Positions 1 to 6,217 of a DNA stretch of 11,793 nucleotides are shown here, in pieces; position 1 is the stretch's first letter; each line of letters opens with the position of its first letter. The notes below the pieces were generated by a model that worked only from the letters and a program-made list of their open reading frames with translations, made no database searches and was not told where the DNA came from. Made by a program: the position numbers and the translations under genes. Source of the DNA: an uncultured Angelakisella sp. (GTDB lineage: Bacteria; Bacillota; Clostridia; Oscillospirales; Ruminococcaceae); the NCBI GenBank assembly GCA_937914895.1, contig CALGIL010000061.1:1-11793 (forward strand), given 5' to 3'.

Positions 1-640
1 AAAGGACCTCTACCCCGGCGGCCGCCTTTTCCTGCAGAATGTCCAGGATGGAGTTCCACATCTCCCCCTCCTGGATGATAAAGTATTCCAGAAAGATAAA
101 GTGTTCCGCCCCCGCCAGCTCCTCCAGCATCCTTCGGTGCTGGTCCTCCCCCAGGGGGCAGTAGTCCACCGCGGTGTCCCCGCAGGGGCCAAAGCCGCTG
201 ACCCGCTGGATGTACCGGGCCTGGGTCCAGTACCGGGGGGACCGGTCCTTGACCAGGTCCAGGTCCTGGGCTTCGGCCTCAAACAGCTCGCTGTTTTGGG
301 CCACATAGTCGCTTCGGGCGCGCCTGCGCCTGCGGGAGACCTTTTTGTTGCCAAACCCCAGGTAAAAAAATCCCCCTAAAATGGGCAGGGACATGACAAA
401 GATGATCCAGGCGATTTTATAGGAGGGGTGGTCCTCGTTGGAGACGATGTACACCACCACCGCCAGGCTGATGAGGTAGAGGGCGGCAAACACCCAATAG
501 GAGTAAGCCGACAGCCGAAGGACCGCCACGGCAAGAATGGCCACCTGCACCACAATCAGCAGGGAAAAAATCACCAGACGGCTGGTCAAAAACCGCAGTG
601 CATGATAAAGCTGCCTTAAAATCCATGCCAAAGCCGTCAT
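1..640 (-). CDS. cls: Cardiolipin synthase, N-terminal part (cut by window edge)
   Basis: The product joins two phosphatidylglycerol molecules into cardiolipin and glycerol at the cytoplasmic membrane. The 213 visible residues begin with three hydrophobic segments (about residues 21-41, 47-66 and 75-97). The third is followed by the family-typical stretch ending GGFFYLGFGNKK and a basic RRRRRAR patch. Residues 155-213 match the start of the first phospholipase D domain (GDTAVDYCPLGEDQHRRMLE, then HFIFLEYFII). Both HKD catalytic motifs, expected later in a protein of about 500 residues, lie beyond base 1. The ATG at 640 is chosen because an AGGA/GGGGGA purine run precedes it and a strong promoter lies just upstream. 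The gene is divergent from corA. The family call is firm from knowledge of Cls proteins; catalytic competence cannot be judged here. Confidence 0.93.
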   Translation of the reverse strand, partial: MTALAWILRQLYHALRFLTSRLVIFSLLIVVQVAILAVAVLRLSAYSYWVFAALYLISLAVVVYIVSNEDHPSYKIAWIIFVMSLPILGGFFYLGFGNKKVSRRRRRARSDYVAQNSELFEAEAQDLDLVKDRSPRYWTQARYIQRVSGFGPCGDTAVDYCPLGEDQHRRMLEELAGAEHFIFLEYFIIQEGEMWNSILDILQEKAAAGVEVL

Positions 641-675
641 TCCCCCTTTTCCTGCCCGGTAAAGTTTCCCTTAAA

Positions 676-704
676 AGTATAGGGAACTTTGCGGGGGGTG
701 TCAA
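676..704 (-). promoter_or_regulatory. Promoter of cardiolipin synthase gene
   Basis: On the minus strand TTGACA (699-704) is followed after exactly 17 nt by TATACT (676-681), a near-consensus sigma-A promoter. Transcription would start near 669, giving a leader of about 30 nt before the ATG at 640. Its -35 box lies only 9 bp from the -35 box of the opposing corA promoter. Confidence 0.8.
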
Positions 705-713
705 CCAAGAAGG

Positions 714-743
714 TTGCAAATTCTGGAGAAATTGGTATATAAT
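714..743 (+). promoter_or_regulatory. Probable corA promoter
   Basis: TTGCAA (714-719), an 18-nt spacer and a perfect TATAAT (738-743) form a good sigma-A promoter. Transcription would start near 750, about 165 nt before the corA ATG. That leaves a long leader containing a short ORF with a strong ribosome binding site. Confidence 0.7.
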
Positions 744-817
744 AACCATGTTGTCCCCGTGGACGGGCCCTATGCGCCCCCGCGAAAATTCCGGATGGCA
801 AAAGGAGGAAGCGGGTC

Positions 818-907
818 TTGAGCAGCGATCCTGGACCAAGCCGAAGACAGAAAAAGGAAAGCGGAGCGGGACCCGCCGGGGGATCGGTCCGCCCCATCCG
901 GAAATGA
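818..907 (+). CDS. Possible 29-codon leader ORF upstream of corA
   Basis: A very strong Shine-Dalgarno sequence, AAAGGAGGAA (801-810), has no in-frame corA start behind it. It sits 9 nt before a TTG at 818 in another frame. That frame encodes 29 residues, basic and containing four prolines (starts MSSDPGPSRRQKK, ends VRPIRK), and stops with TGA at 905-907. This is 8 nt before the corA ATG and overlaps the weaker GAGGG that serves corA. The layout fits translational coupling or a leader peptide. Salmonella corA and mgtA are known to have regulatory leader ORFs (corL, mgtL); any functional parallel here is inference. The alternative is a chance ORF. Confidence 0.4.
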   Translation: MSSDPGPSRRQKKESGAGPAGGSVRPIRK

Positions 908-915
908 GGGACCTT

Positions 916-1851
916 ATGATTCAGTTTTACAAGACCATGGAAAAGCGGGTGGTGGAAATCGACACCCTGGAGGATGGCTGCTGGGTGTCGGTGGTCAGCC
1001 CCAATCCCGACGAGGTGGAATTCTTAACGGGGGAAATGGGCCTGGACCAGGATTTTGTCCGCTCCTCCCTGGACGAGGAGGAATCCTCCCGCATCGAGAG
1101 CGAGGAGGAGCAGACCCTGGTGATTGTGGACCTGCCCATTGCCGAGCGCCAGGACGAAAAAACCATCCAATATTCCACCACCCCCATCGGCATCATTTTA
1201 ACGCCCCAGTACATCATCACCATCTGCACCCGGCCCCATCAGGTCCTAAGCGAGATGGCGGACGGCCAGGTGAAAAACGTGACCACCCACCTGCGCACCC
1301 GGTTTTTGCTGGCGCTGCTGCTGCGCATTGCCAGCCGGTACCTGGTCTATCTTAAGCAGATTGATAAAATTTCCTATTATACCGAACAGGCCCTGCACAA
1401 GTCCATGCGCAACAAGGAGCTGATCCAGCTGCTGGGCCTGGAAAAATCCCTGGTGTACTTTTCCACCTCCCTAAAAAGCAACGAGGTCACCCTGGAAAAA
1501 ATTCTGCGGGGGCGCATCATCAAGCTGTACGAGGAGGACCAGGACATCCTGGAGGACGTGCTTATCGAGGTCAAGCAGGCCATTGAGATGTGCAACATTT
1601 ACGCTTCGGTGCTGTCCGGCACCATGGACGCCTTTGCGTCCATCATCTCCAACAACCTCAACATCGTCATGAAGATTATGACCTCCCTGACCATCGTCAT
1701 GGCCATCCCCAACATCGTCTCCAGCTTTTACGGGATGAATGTCACGGGGGGAATGCCCCTGGACCAGCTTTGGTGGTTCCCGGTGCTGCTGTCGGCGGCC
1801 CTTGCCGTCGTTGTAACGGTCATCCTTGTCAAAAAGGATATGTTCCGCTGA
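916..1851 (+). CDS. corA: CorA-family magnesium/divalent cation transporter
   Basis: This 311-residue protein is a short CorA-family channel, expected to form a homopentamer that lets Mg2+ (or Co2+/Ni2+) down the membrane potential into the cell. The N-terminal cytoplasmic domain has the typical opening (IQFYKTMEKRVVEIDTLEDG, then CWVSVVSPNPDEVEFL). A long alpha-helical stalk follows. The first membrane helix (about 250-272) ends in the signature FYGMN, with GMN at residues 273-275. A second helix lies near 286-305, and a short basic tail ends KKDMFR. The frame stays open upstream to 598, but ATG 916 gives the family-typical N terminus and has GAGGG 5 nt upstream; ATG 904 is a less likely alternative. 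A lipoprotein gene follows after 43 nt and may be co-transcribed. Confidence 0.93.
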   Translation: MIQFYKTMEKRVVEIDTLEDGCWVSVVSPNPDEVEFLTGEMGLDQDFVRSSLDEEESSRIESEEEQTLVIVDLPIAERQDEKTIQYSTTPIGIILTPQYIITICTRPHQVLSEMADGQVKNVTTHLRTRFLLALLLRIASRYLVYLKQIDKISYYTEQALHKSMRNKELIQLLGLEKSLVYFSTSLKSNEVTLEKILRGRIIKLYEEDQDILEDVLIEVKQAIEMCNIYASVLSGTMDAFASIISNNLNIVMKIMTSLTIVMAIPNIVSSFYGMNVTGGMPLDQLWWFPVLLSAALAVVVTVILVKKDMFR

Positions 1852-1894
1852 CCCCCGCCTTTGCCGAACCGTATTTTTTGTAGGAGGAGCATCC

Positions 1895-3883
1895 ATGAAG
1901 TGTTTTCCCAAAGCCCGGCTGCTGGCTTTGCTTCTGGCCTTCGTGCTGGCCGCGGGCTGCGGCCGGTCCCCAAAACCCCCGGGCCTGCTGCCCGTGGCCC
2001 AGGGGGAGGACGGCAAGGATCTAAAACCCCAGCTGATTGCCGACGAGGCCGTAAGAAGCGGGATTTGGAAGGACTTTTTGGGCTATTTGGACCGGATGCC
2101 GCCCTTTGCGGACCCGGCGGAGCTCCCCTTAAAGGATATGGCGCTGTTCTGCTGGCAGCGGTACCTCCGGGACGGGGGCTTTGATGAATTGGAGCAGCCC
2201 CAGCCCCCGGAGGGAGAGACGCTCCCCCCGGTGCTGGCGGACAGGCGCCTTTTGCCGGAGGACCTGATGACCCGGCTCATCCGGCAGTATTTTGACCGGA
2301 CCGTCACCGATTTTTCCGGTGTGGAGTTTGGGCAGGCCTCCCAAAACATGGTATACGCCCAGGCGTACGGCGGCTTTCTTGTAACCCGGCCGGGGCAGGC
2401 CCCCCTTGCCCTGCCGGAGGACGCCGCCGGCGCCCTTTGGTCCTTTGACGCCTGCTGGGATAACGGCGGGGGAGAGGTGGCGGCGTCGGTTGCCCACCGG
2501 GACAGCGCGGACGCCGACCCCAGCGCCTTCTACACCGCCCTGCTGGGCCGGTGGGAGGACGGCACCCTGTACTGGAAGAGCCTGGACCGCCAGTACCCAA
2601 GTGACAACCGCGCCAAGCTCAAGGGGTATTACGATGAGGTAAGCACCACCTATCCCCTGGAGCTTTTGGAAAGCGGCCGCGCCTTTTGCGTGGGGCAAAA
2701 CGGCCAAAGCGTCTTTTTGGCCAGCTATGAGTATGATCCGTACACCCTGGGGGCGGAAAATATGACCGTCACCTTCTACCAGCTGTCCCGGGAGGACTAC
2801 GAGGTCAACCGGGAGATGACGGTGGCCATGGCCTGGGATGGGGACGGCCCCATTGCGCAGCCCCTGTTCGAGGACCTGGGGGACCACATCCAGGTGCTTA
2901 CCCCCCGCAAAATTTACCGGGTGGCGCACAGCCTGGGCGCCCCCCAGCAGGTGGCCCTGCCCCCCTTTATGGCGGAGCGCCTGACCCTTCAGACATCCGC
3001 CGAAGACGGGGGGGACGCCGCGGCCCGCTACCCGGACGGACTGGTGGGCTATGATGTGTCCGACGACCTGACCAAATTCCTTTACGCCGACGACCAGGGG
3101 GTCCACCTCTACCAGCTGGAGGTGCCCGCCGACGAGCTGGCAAAGCGCATCGAGGACCGCTACTGGGCGGGCAAGGCCATGGAGGAATACACCGGCCCGC
3201 CGGTGGTAACCGGTGAAGACCTGCTGCTGGAACCCCGGGTGGCGGGGGAGGACCCCGCCCCGGCGCGCTACCTGACCCCCCGGTTTGTGGGGGACGAAAG
3301 CGCCGTGCTCATCTCCACCCAGGTCCAGCTGCCCGGCGGCCAGGTGGAGACCACCACCCGCCTCCTCCCTCTGGCCCAGGGGGAGGCCCCCCAGGGCTGG
3401 GTGTCCGATTACCCCTGGCTGGTGCCGGGGGAGGAGGCCGCCCGGTGGCAGGGTCCCCTGGCCTTTGGCGAGGAGCGCCAGGACGGCTTCCCCCTGGTGG
3501 CGGAGCGGCAGGGGCTGTTTTACACCCAGCCGGGGGAGGACCCCGGGGAACAGCGGCTGCTGTATTATGACTGGGCCACGGGGGAGGTTTTGCAGCTTGC
3601 CTCCGGCACGGACCAGCTGCCCCAGGCGGCCTGGGCGGCCCGGGGGGAGGGGCGCTTTGGGTACCTTACCCAGCCCGCCGACCCCACGGCCAAAAAGGCC
3701 AGGACCATCCTGTACGCCCTGGACCCCGACGCCCCCCAGGGCACCCCGCCCCAGGAGCTGCTGTCCGCCGCCCCCGGCACCCAGCTCAGCCTGCTGGCGG
3801 TGCTGGACGACCATACATACCTCTGCTATTACTACGCCGGCCCGGGGGAACAGGGCCTGCTGAAGGTCCGGGAGACCCGGTGA
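1895..3883 (+). CDS. Large lipoprotein of unknown function
   Basis: The gene encodes 662 residues. I do not recognise a family. The N terminus is a clear lipoprotein signal: KxRLLALLLAFVLAAGCGRS, with the lipobox AAGC placing the lipidated cysteine at residue 22. The mature protein should therefore be anchored to the outer face of the membrane. The rest is acidic and rich in Pro, Gly and aromatic residues. It contains recurring short beta-like stretches (for example RLLYYDWATGEVLQLA and ARTILYALDPDAP), which would suit a beta-propeller or similar repeat fold; this is a guess from composition. The start is set by TAGGAGGAG 5-6 nt before the ATG. It lies 43 nt after corA on the same strand with no terminator between, so co-transcription is likely. 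A strong hairpin terminator follows. Confidence 0.85.
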   Translation: MKCFPKARLLALLLAFVLAAGCGRSPKPPGLLPVAQGEDGKDLKPQLIADEAVRSGIWKDFLGYLDRMPPFADPAELPLKDMALFCWQRYLRDGGFDELEQPQPPEGETLPPVLADRRLLPEDLMTRLIRQYFDRTVTDFSGVEFGQASQNMVYAQAYGGFLVTRPGQAPLALPEDAAGALWSFDACWDNGGGEVAASVAHRDSADADPSAFYTALLGRWEDGTLYWKSLDRQYPSDNRAKLKGYYDEVSTTYPLELLESGRAFCVGQNGQSVFLASYEYDPYTLGAENMTVTFYQLSREDYEVNREMTVAMAWDGDGPIAQPLFEDLGDHIQVLTPRKIYRVAHSLGAPQQVALPPFMAERLTLQTSAEDGGDAAARYPDGLVGYDVSDDLTKFLYADDQGVHLYQLEVPADELAKRIEDRYWAGKAMEEYTGPPVVTGEDLLLEPRVAGEDPAPARYLTPRFVGDESAVLISTQVQLPGGQVETTTRLLPLAQGEAPQGWVSDYPWLVPGEEAARWQGPLAFGEERQDGFPLVAERQGLFYTQPGEDPGEQRLLYYDWATGEVLQLASGTDQLPQAAWAARGEGRFGYLTQPADPTAKKARTILYALDPDAPQGTPPQELLSAAPGTQLSLLAVLDDHTYLCYYYAGPGEQGLLKVRETR

Positions 3884-3894
3884 GCACCACACAC

Positions 3895-3927
3895 AAAAAA
3901 GCGCGGCCACATGGGCCGCGCTTTTAT
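3895..3927. terminator. Bidirectional intrinsic terminator
   Basis: Arms GCGCGGCC (3901-3908) and GGCCGCGC (3914-3921) form a perfect 8-bp GC stem with a 5-nt loop. It is flanked by six A on the left and four T on the right. It serves the plus-strand lipoprotein gene and, with TTTTTT on the minus strand, the opposing rpsR operon. Confidence 0.92.
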
Positions 3928-3938
3928 CGTACGTTGTG

Positions 3939-4193
3939 TCAGTCGCTGATGTAGGGCAGAAGGGCCAGGTGGCGGGCACGCTTGATGGCGATGGTCAGCT
4001 GACGCTGATGCCGTGCGCAGGTGCCGGTCACGCGGCGGGGGACAATCTTGGCCCGCTCGGAGAGATACCTCCGCAGGCGGGGGACGTCCTTGTAGTCAAT
4101 CTCTTCAATTTTATCCACACAAAAGGCGCAAACCTTCCGCTTGGGCCTTCTGTCCCGGGGACGATCGCCGCGTTCGCTGCGTTCGTATGCCAT
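3939..4193 (-). CDS. rpsR: Small ribosomal subunit protein bS18
   Basis: The 84-residue protein is S18, which pairs with S6 on the 30S platform. The basic N-terminal tail is followed by [11 protein letters not shown], then [20 protein letters not shown] and [22 protein letters not shown], all typical of the family. Cys22, Cys25, Cys59 and His62 form a CxxC...CxxH set, the zinc-binding (C+) form of S18. The start has AAGGAG about 10 nt upstream. It is the last gene of rpsF-ssb-rpsR, 45 nt after ssb, and ends just before a strong terminator. Confidence 0.97.
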   Translation of the reverse strand: MAYERSERGDRPRDRRPKRKVCAFCVDKIEEIDYKDVPRLRRYLSERAKIVPRRVTGTCARHQRQLTIAIKRARHLALLPYISD

Positions 4194-4238
4194 AACTGTT
4201 TCACTCCTTTATCTATCAGTGCGCTCATAGTCCCTTGC

Positions 4239-4679
4239 TTAAAAGGGCAGGTCGTTGTCGGTTTCTATCTCCTCAAAATCGCCGGCCGCGCCGCTGGCAT
4301 AGGCCACGCTGGCGCTTTCCTGGGTGCGCGCCCCAGAGCCGGAGCCGCCGCCGGAGCCGGAGCCTTTTCCTCCCACAAAGAAGAGGTTGTCGGCCACCAC
4401 CTCCACCGCGTAGCGCCGGGTGCCGGTTTTGTCGTCGTACTCCCGGGTCTGAATGGAGCCCTCCACCCCGATGGGGTCGCCCTTGTGGAAGTACTTGCTG
4501 ACAAACTCCGCCCGCTCCCGCCAGGCGACAATGGTGATAAAGTCGGCCTTGCGCTCGGCGTCCCGGGAAAACCGCCGGTCCACCGCAATGCGGAAATTGC
4601 AGATAAAAATACCGCTCTGTGTCTGTTTCAGTTCCGGATCGGCGGTCATTCTGCCGATGAGGATGGCTTTGTTAAACAT
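4239..4679 (-). CDS. ssb: Single-stranded DNA-binding protein
   Basis: The 146-residue protein binds and protects single-stranded DNA in replication, repair and recombination as a tetramer. Residues 1-105 form the OB fold, with the family opening MFNKAILIGRMTADPELK. Later come FRIAVDRRF, FITIVAWRERAEFVSKYFHKG and a DNLFFVGG strand end. A glycine/serine-rich linker leads to the acidic C-terminal tip DNDLPF, which binds SSB partner proteins. The start has GGGAGGA 8 nt upstream and lies 14 nt after the rpsF stop. Its position between rpsF and rpsR is the conserved bacterial arrangement. Confidence 0.97.
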   Translation of the reverse strand: MFNKAILIGRMTADPELKQTQSGIFICNFRIAVDRRFSRDAERKADFITIVAWRERAEFVSKYFHKGDPIGVEGSIQTREYDDKTGTRRYAVEVVADNLFFVGGKGSGSGGGSGSGARTQESASVAYASGAAGDFEEIETDNDLPF

Positions 4680-4693
4680 ACGGTTGTCCTCCC

Positions 4694-4981
4694 TTACTTG
4701 GCAATGATCAGGGAACGGAGCACGCCGTCGGTGATCTTGTACACACGGTCCAGCTCGGCCGGGAACTCAAGATCGCTTGTGAAATCGATGAGCACGTAAT
4801 GGCCTTCGGACTCGTCCATGATCTCATACGCCAGGCGGCGCTTGCCCCAGTCGTCCACGGTCTGAATCTCGCCGTGCTCGGTGATGAGCGCCTTGAACTT
4901 CTCGATGATGGCCGCGGTGGCTTCCTCGCCGTTTTGGGTGCTGATGATCATGATGGTTTCATAGTTCTTTGTGAGTGACAT
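4694..4981 (-). CDS. rpsF: Small ribosomal subunit protein bS6
   Basis: The 95-residue protein is S6, partner of S18 in the 30S platform. The ferredoxin-like fold is recognisable from NYETIMIIS at the start, DDWGKRRLAYEI in the middle and HYVLIDFTSDLEFPAELDR near the end. A near-perfect Shine-Dalgarno, AGGAGGTG (about 4991-4998), lies about 9 nt before the ATG. It is the first gene of the rpsF-ssb-rpsR operon, with its own promoter (5070-5098) and a leader of about 80 nt that can fold into hairpins. In many bacteria the S6:S18 complex binds such a leader to repress its own operon. Confidence 0.97.
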   Translation of the reverse strand: MSLTKNYETIMIISTQNGEEATAAIIEKFKALITEHGEIQTVDDWGKRRLAYEIMDESEGHYVLIDFTSDLEFPAELDRVYKITDGVLRSLIIAK

Positions 4982-5010
4982 TCTTTCTTACACCTCCTTA
5001 TGGACATTCG

Positions 5011-5060
5011 GCCCTGCCAGTCCGGCAGAGCAAGGAGTTAAACCGCTCGTCCGGCGGCAT
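5011..5060 (-). promoter_or_regulatory. Candidate rpsF leader (S6:S18-binding type RNA)
   Basis: On the minus-strand transcript, CTGCC (5024-5028) and GGCAG (5014-5018) can form a 5-bp hairpin with loop GGACT, just upstream of the rpsF ribosome binding site. A second possible hairpin, CCGC with GCGG, lies at about 5043-5056. Both carry the string CCGGAC. The known S6:S18 leader motif presents a conserved CCG near a hairpin that imitates the 16S rRNA site. Position and the CCG elements fit, but I could not check the fold against the family model. Confidence 0.5.
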
Positions 5061-5069
5061 AACACAGAA

Positions 5070-5098
5070 ATTTTACCAGAGTTGGGCGGGAAAGTCAA
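5070..5098 (-). promoter_or_regulatory. Promoter of rpsF-ssb-rpsR operon
   Basis: TTGACT (5093-5098), a 17-nt spacer and TAAAAT (5070-5075) on the minus strand form a strong sigma-A promoter. The expected start near 5063 leaves a leader of about 80 nt before rpsF. Confidence 0.82.
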
Positions 5099-5129
5099 TG
5101 CAAATCCGCTAAAAACCGCCGTGAGCAAG

Positions 5130-5162
5130 AAAAAAGCGCCCCCCCGGACGGGCGGGGGACGC
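5130..5162 (-). terminator. Intrinsic terminator of the galU transcript
   Basis: On the minus strand a 9-bp GC-rich stem (5154-5162 with 5136-5144, including one G-U pair) is followed by TTTTTCTT (5135-5128). The wobble pair and T-run make it specific for the minus strand. It lies about 155 nt past the galU stop, after the tandem repeats, and just before the rpsF promoter, so the repeats belong to the galU transcript. Confidence 0.8.
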
Positions 5163-5172
5163 CAGCTTTGCC

Positions 5173-5360
5173 TTACAGGGTCAAATCTTTGAGGCAGCCT
5201 CTAAGACCTTCGCCGTTCCCGGTCAAGGGAGGCACCAAGCCTGTCTTATAAAGTCAAGCCTTTGAGGTAGTCCTAAGGCCTTCGCCGTTCCCGGTCAAGG
5301 GAGGAACTAGGCCTGTCCTATAAGGCTAAGCCCTTGAGGTAGTCTCTAAAATTTTCGCCA
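5173..5360. repeat. Tandem ~72-bp array derived from the galU 3' end
   Basis: There are two and a half abutting units: 5173-5245 (73 nt), 5246-5317 (72 nt) and the end of galU itself, 5318-5360. The first two are about 85% alike and share a perfect 26-bp block (5207-5232 and 5279-5304). Each resembles the last codons of galU. Read on the minus strand, unit 5173-5245 gives GLVPPLTGNGEGLRGCLKDL then TL-stop, beside GalU GLSHPEIGENFRDYLKGLAL-stop. The middle unit carries the same peptide with one base deleted. Each unit begins, on the plus strand, with the complement of a stop codon. The extra units are gene-tail duplications lying between the real stop and the terminator. Confidence 0.85.
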
Positions 5361-6190
5361 ATCTCGGGATGGCTCAGGCCCACCTCCACAATAGCCTGCA
5401 AAACCCCCAGCTTGCTGCCCATGTCGTACCGCTTGCCAGTGTAATTTACTCCGGTCATGCCTTTTTGCAGGGTCAGCACCTTCATGGCGTCGGTCAGCTG
5501 GATCTCTCCGCCGGCCCCGGGCGGGGTCGCCTCCAAAATGTCAAAAATCTCGTTGGGCAGGACGCACCGCCCCAGGATGGAATACAAGGACAGCACCTTG
5601 TCCGGCGCAGGCTTTTCAATCATGTCGGTCACCTTAAACACCCGGTCCGCCAAAGGGGTGACCGCCAGGGAGGAGTAGCTTAAAATCTGCTGGGGGGTTA
5701 CCTCCTTGATGCCCACCACCCCAAGGCCGTAGGTCTCGTAGGCGGCGGCCAGCTCGCCGATGGCCTCCTTGCCGGGGGGCGAGATGACCACGTCGTCCCC
5801 GTACAGCACCGCAATGGGGTCTCCGGCCGCAAAGGCCTTTGCCTGCAGCACCGCGTGGCCCAGGCCCTTGGTCTCCTTTTGGCGGAGATATTGGATGTTG
5901 GCCATTTGGGAAATCTCCACCATCTCCCGGTACAGCGCCTCCTTGCCGGAGGCCCGCAGGCGCTCCTCCAGCTCGGGGGAGCGGTCAAAGTAGTCCTCCA
6001 TGCTGGCTTTGCCCCGGCTGGTGATGATGAGAATGTCGGTGATGCCGGACCGGACGCACTCCTCCACAATGTAGTGGATGGCGGGCTTGTCCACAATGGG
6101 CAGCATCTCCTTGGGGATGCTTTTGGTGGCGGGCAGCACCCGGGTGCCAAGGCCCGCGGCGGGGATGACGGCTTTGGTAATTTTGGCCAT
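5318..6190 (-). CDS. galU: UTP--glucose-1-phosphate uridylyltransferase
   Basis: This 290-residue cytoplasmic enzyme makes UDP-glucose from UTP and glucose-1-phosphate, for cell-envelope sugars and glycolipids. The nucleotide-binding motif GLGTRVLPATKSIPKEMLP sits at residues 13-31, followed by DKPAIHYIVEE. Other family marks are KGLGHAVLQA, LYGDDVV, IEKP, LGRCVLP, GEIQLTDA and the late YTGKRYDMGSKLG. The length is normal. The ATG at 6190 has AAAGGAAG upstream and follows the RING/DUF2628 gene by only 27 nt, so the two are co-transcribed. The gene ends in TAG and its last ~22 codons are copied twice downstream. GalU and GtaB are the same family; the symbol galU is used for function. Confidence 0.96.
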   Translation of the reverse strand: MAKITKAVIPAAGLGTRVLPATKSIPKEMLPIVDKPAIHYIVEECVRSGITDILIITSRGKASMEDYFDRSPELEERLRASGKEALYREMVEISQMANIQYLRQKETKGLGHAVLQAKAFAAGDPIAVLYGDDVVISPPGKEAIGELAAAYETYGLGVVGIKEVTPQQILSYSSLAVTPLADRVFKVTDMIEKPAPDKVLSLYSILGRCVLPNEIFDILEATPPGAGGEIQLTDAMKVLTLQKGMTGVNYTGKRYDMGSKLGVLQAIVEVGLSHPEIGENFRDYLKGLAL

Positions 6191-6217
6191 GGGGGGCTTC
6201 CTTTCTATGGGTGGGTT

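Noticed and set aside
598..915. N-terminal extension of corA back to 598
   Set aside because: It would run through both promoters and the start of cls; the extension has no family likeness and the good SD at 801-810 is out of phase with it.
2129..3979. 616-codon open frame on the minus strand
   Set aside because: It is antisense to the lipoprotein gene. High GC leaves the opposite strand open; the sequence is low-complexity Gly/Pro/His/Gln with no recognisable domain, while the plus strand has a signal peptide and ribosome binding site.
3936..4799. 287-codon open frame on the plus strand
   Set aside because: It is antisense to rpsR, ssb and rpsF, all certain genes.
5173..5317. CRISPR array
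   Set aside because: Units abut without unique spacers, number only two or three, and derive from the galU tail; no cas genes nearby.
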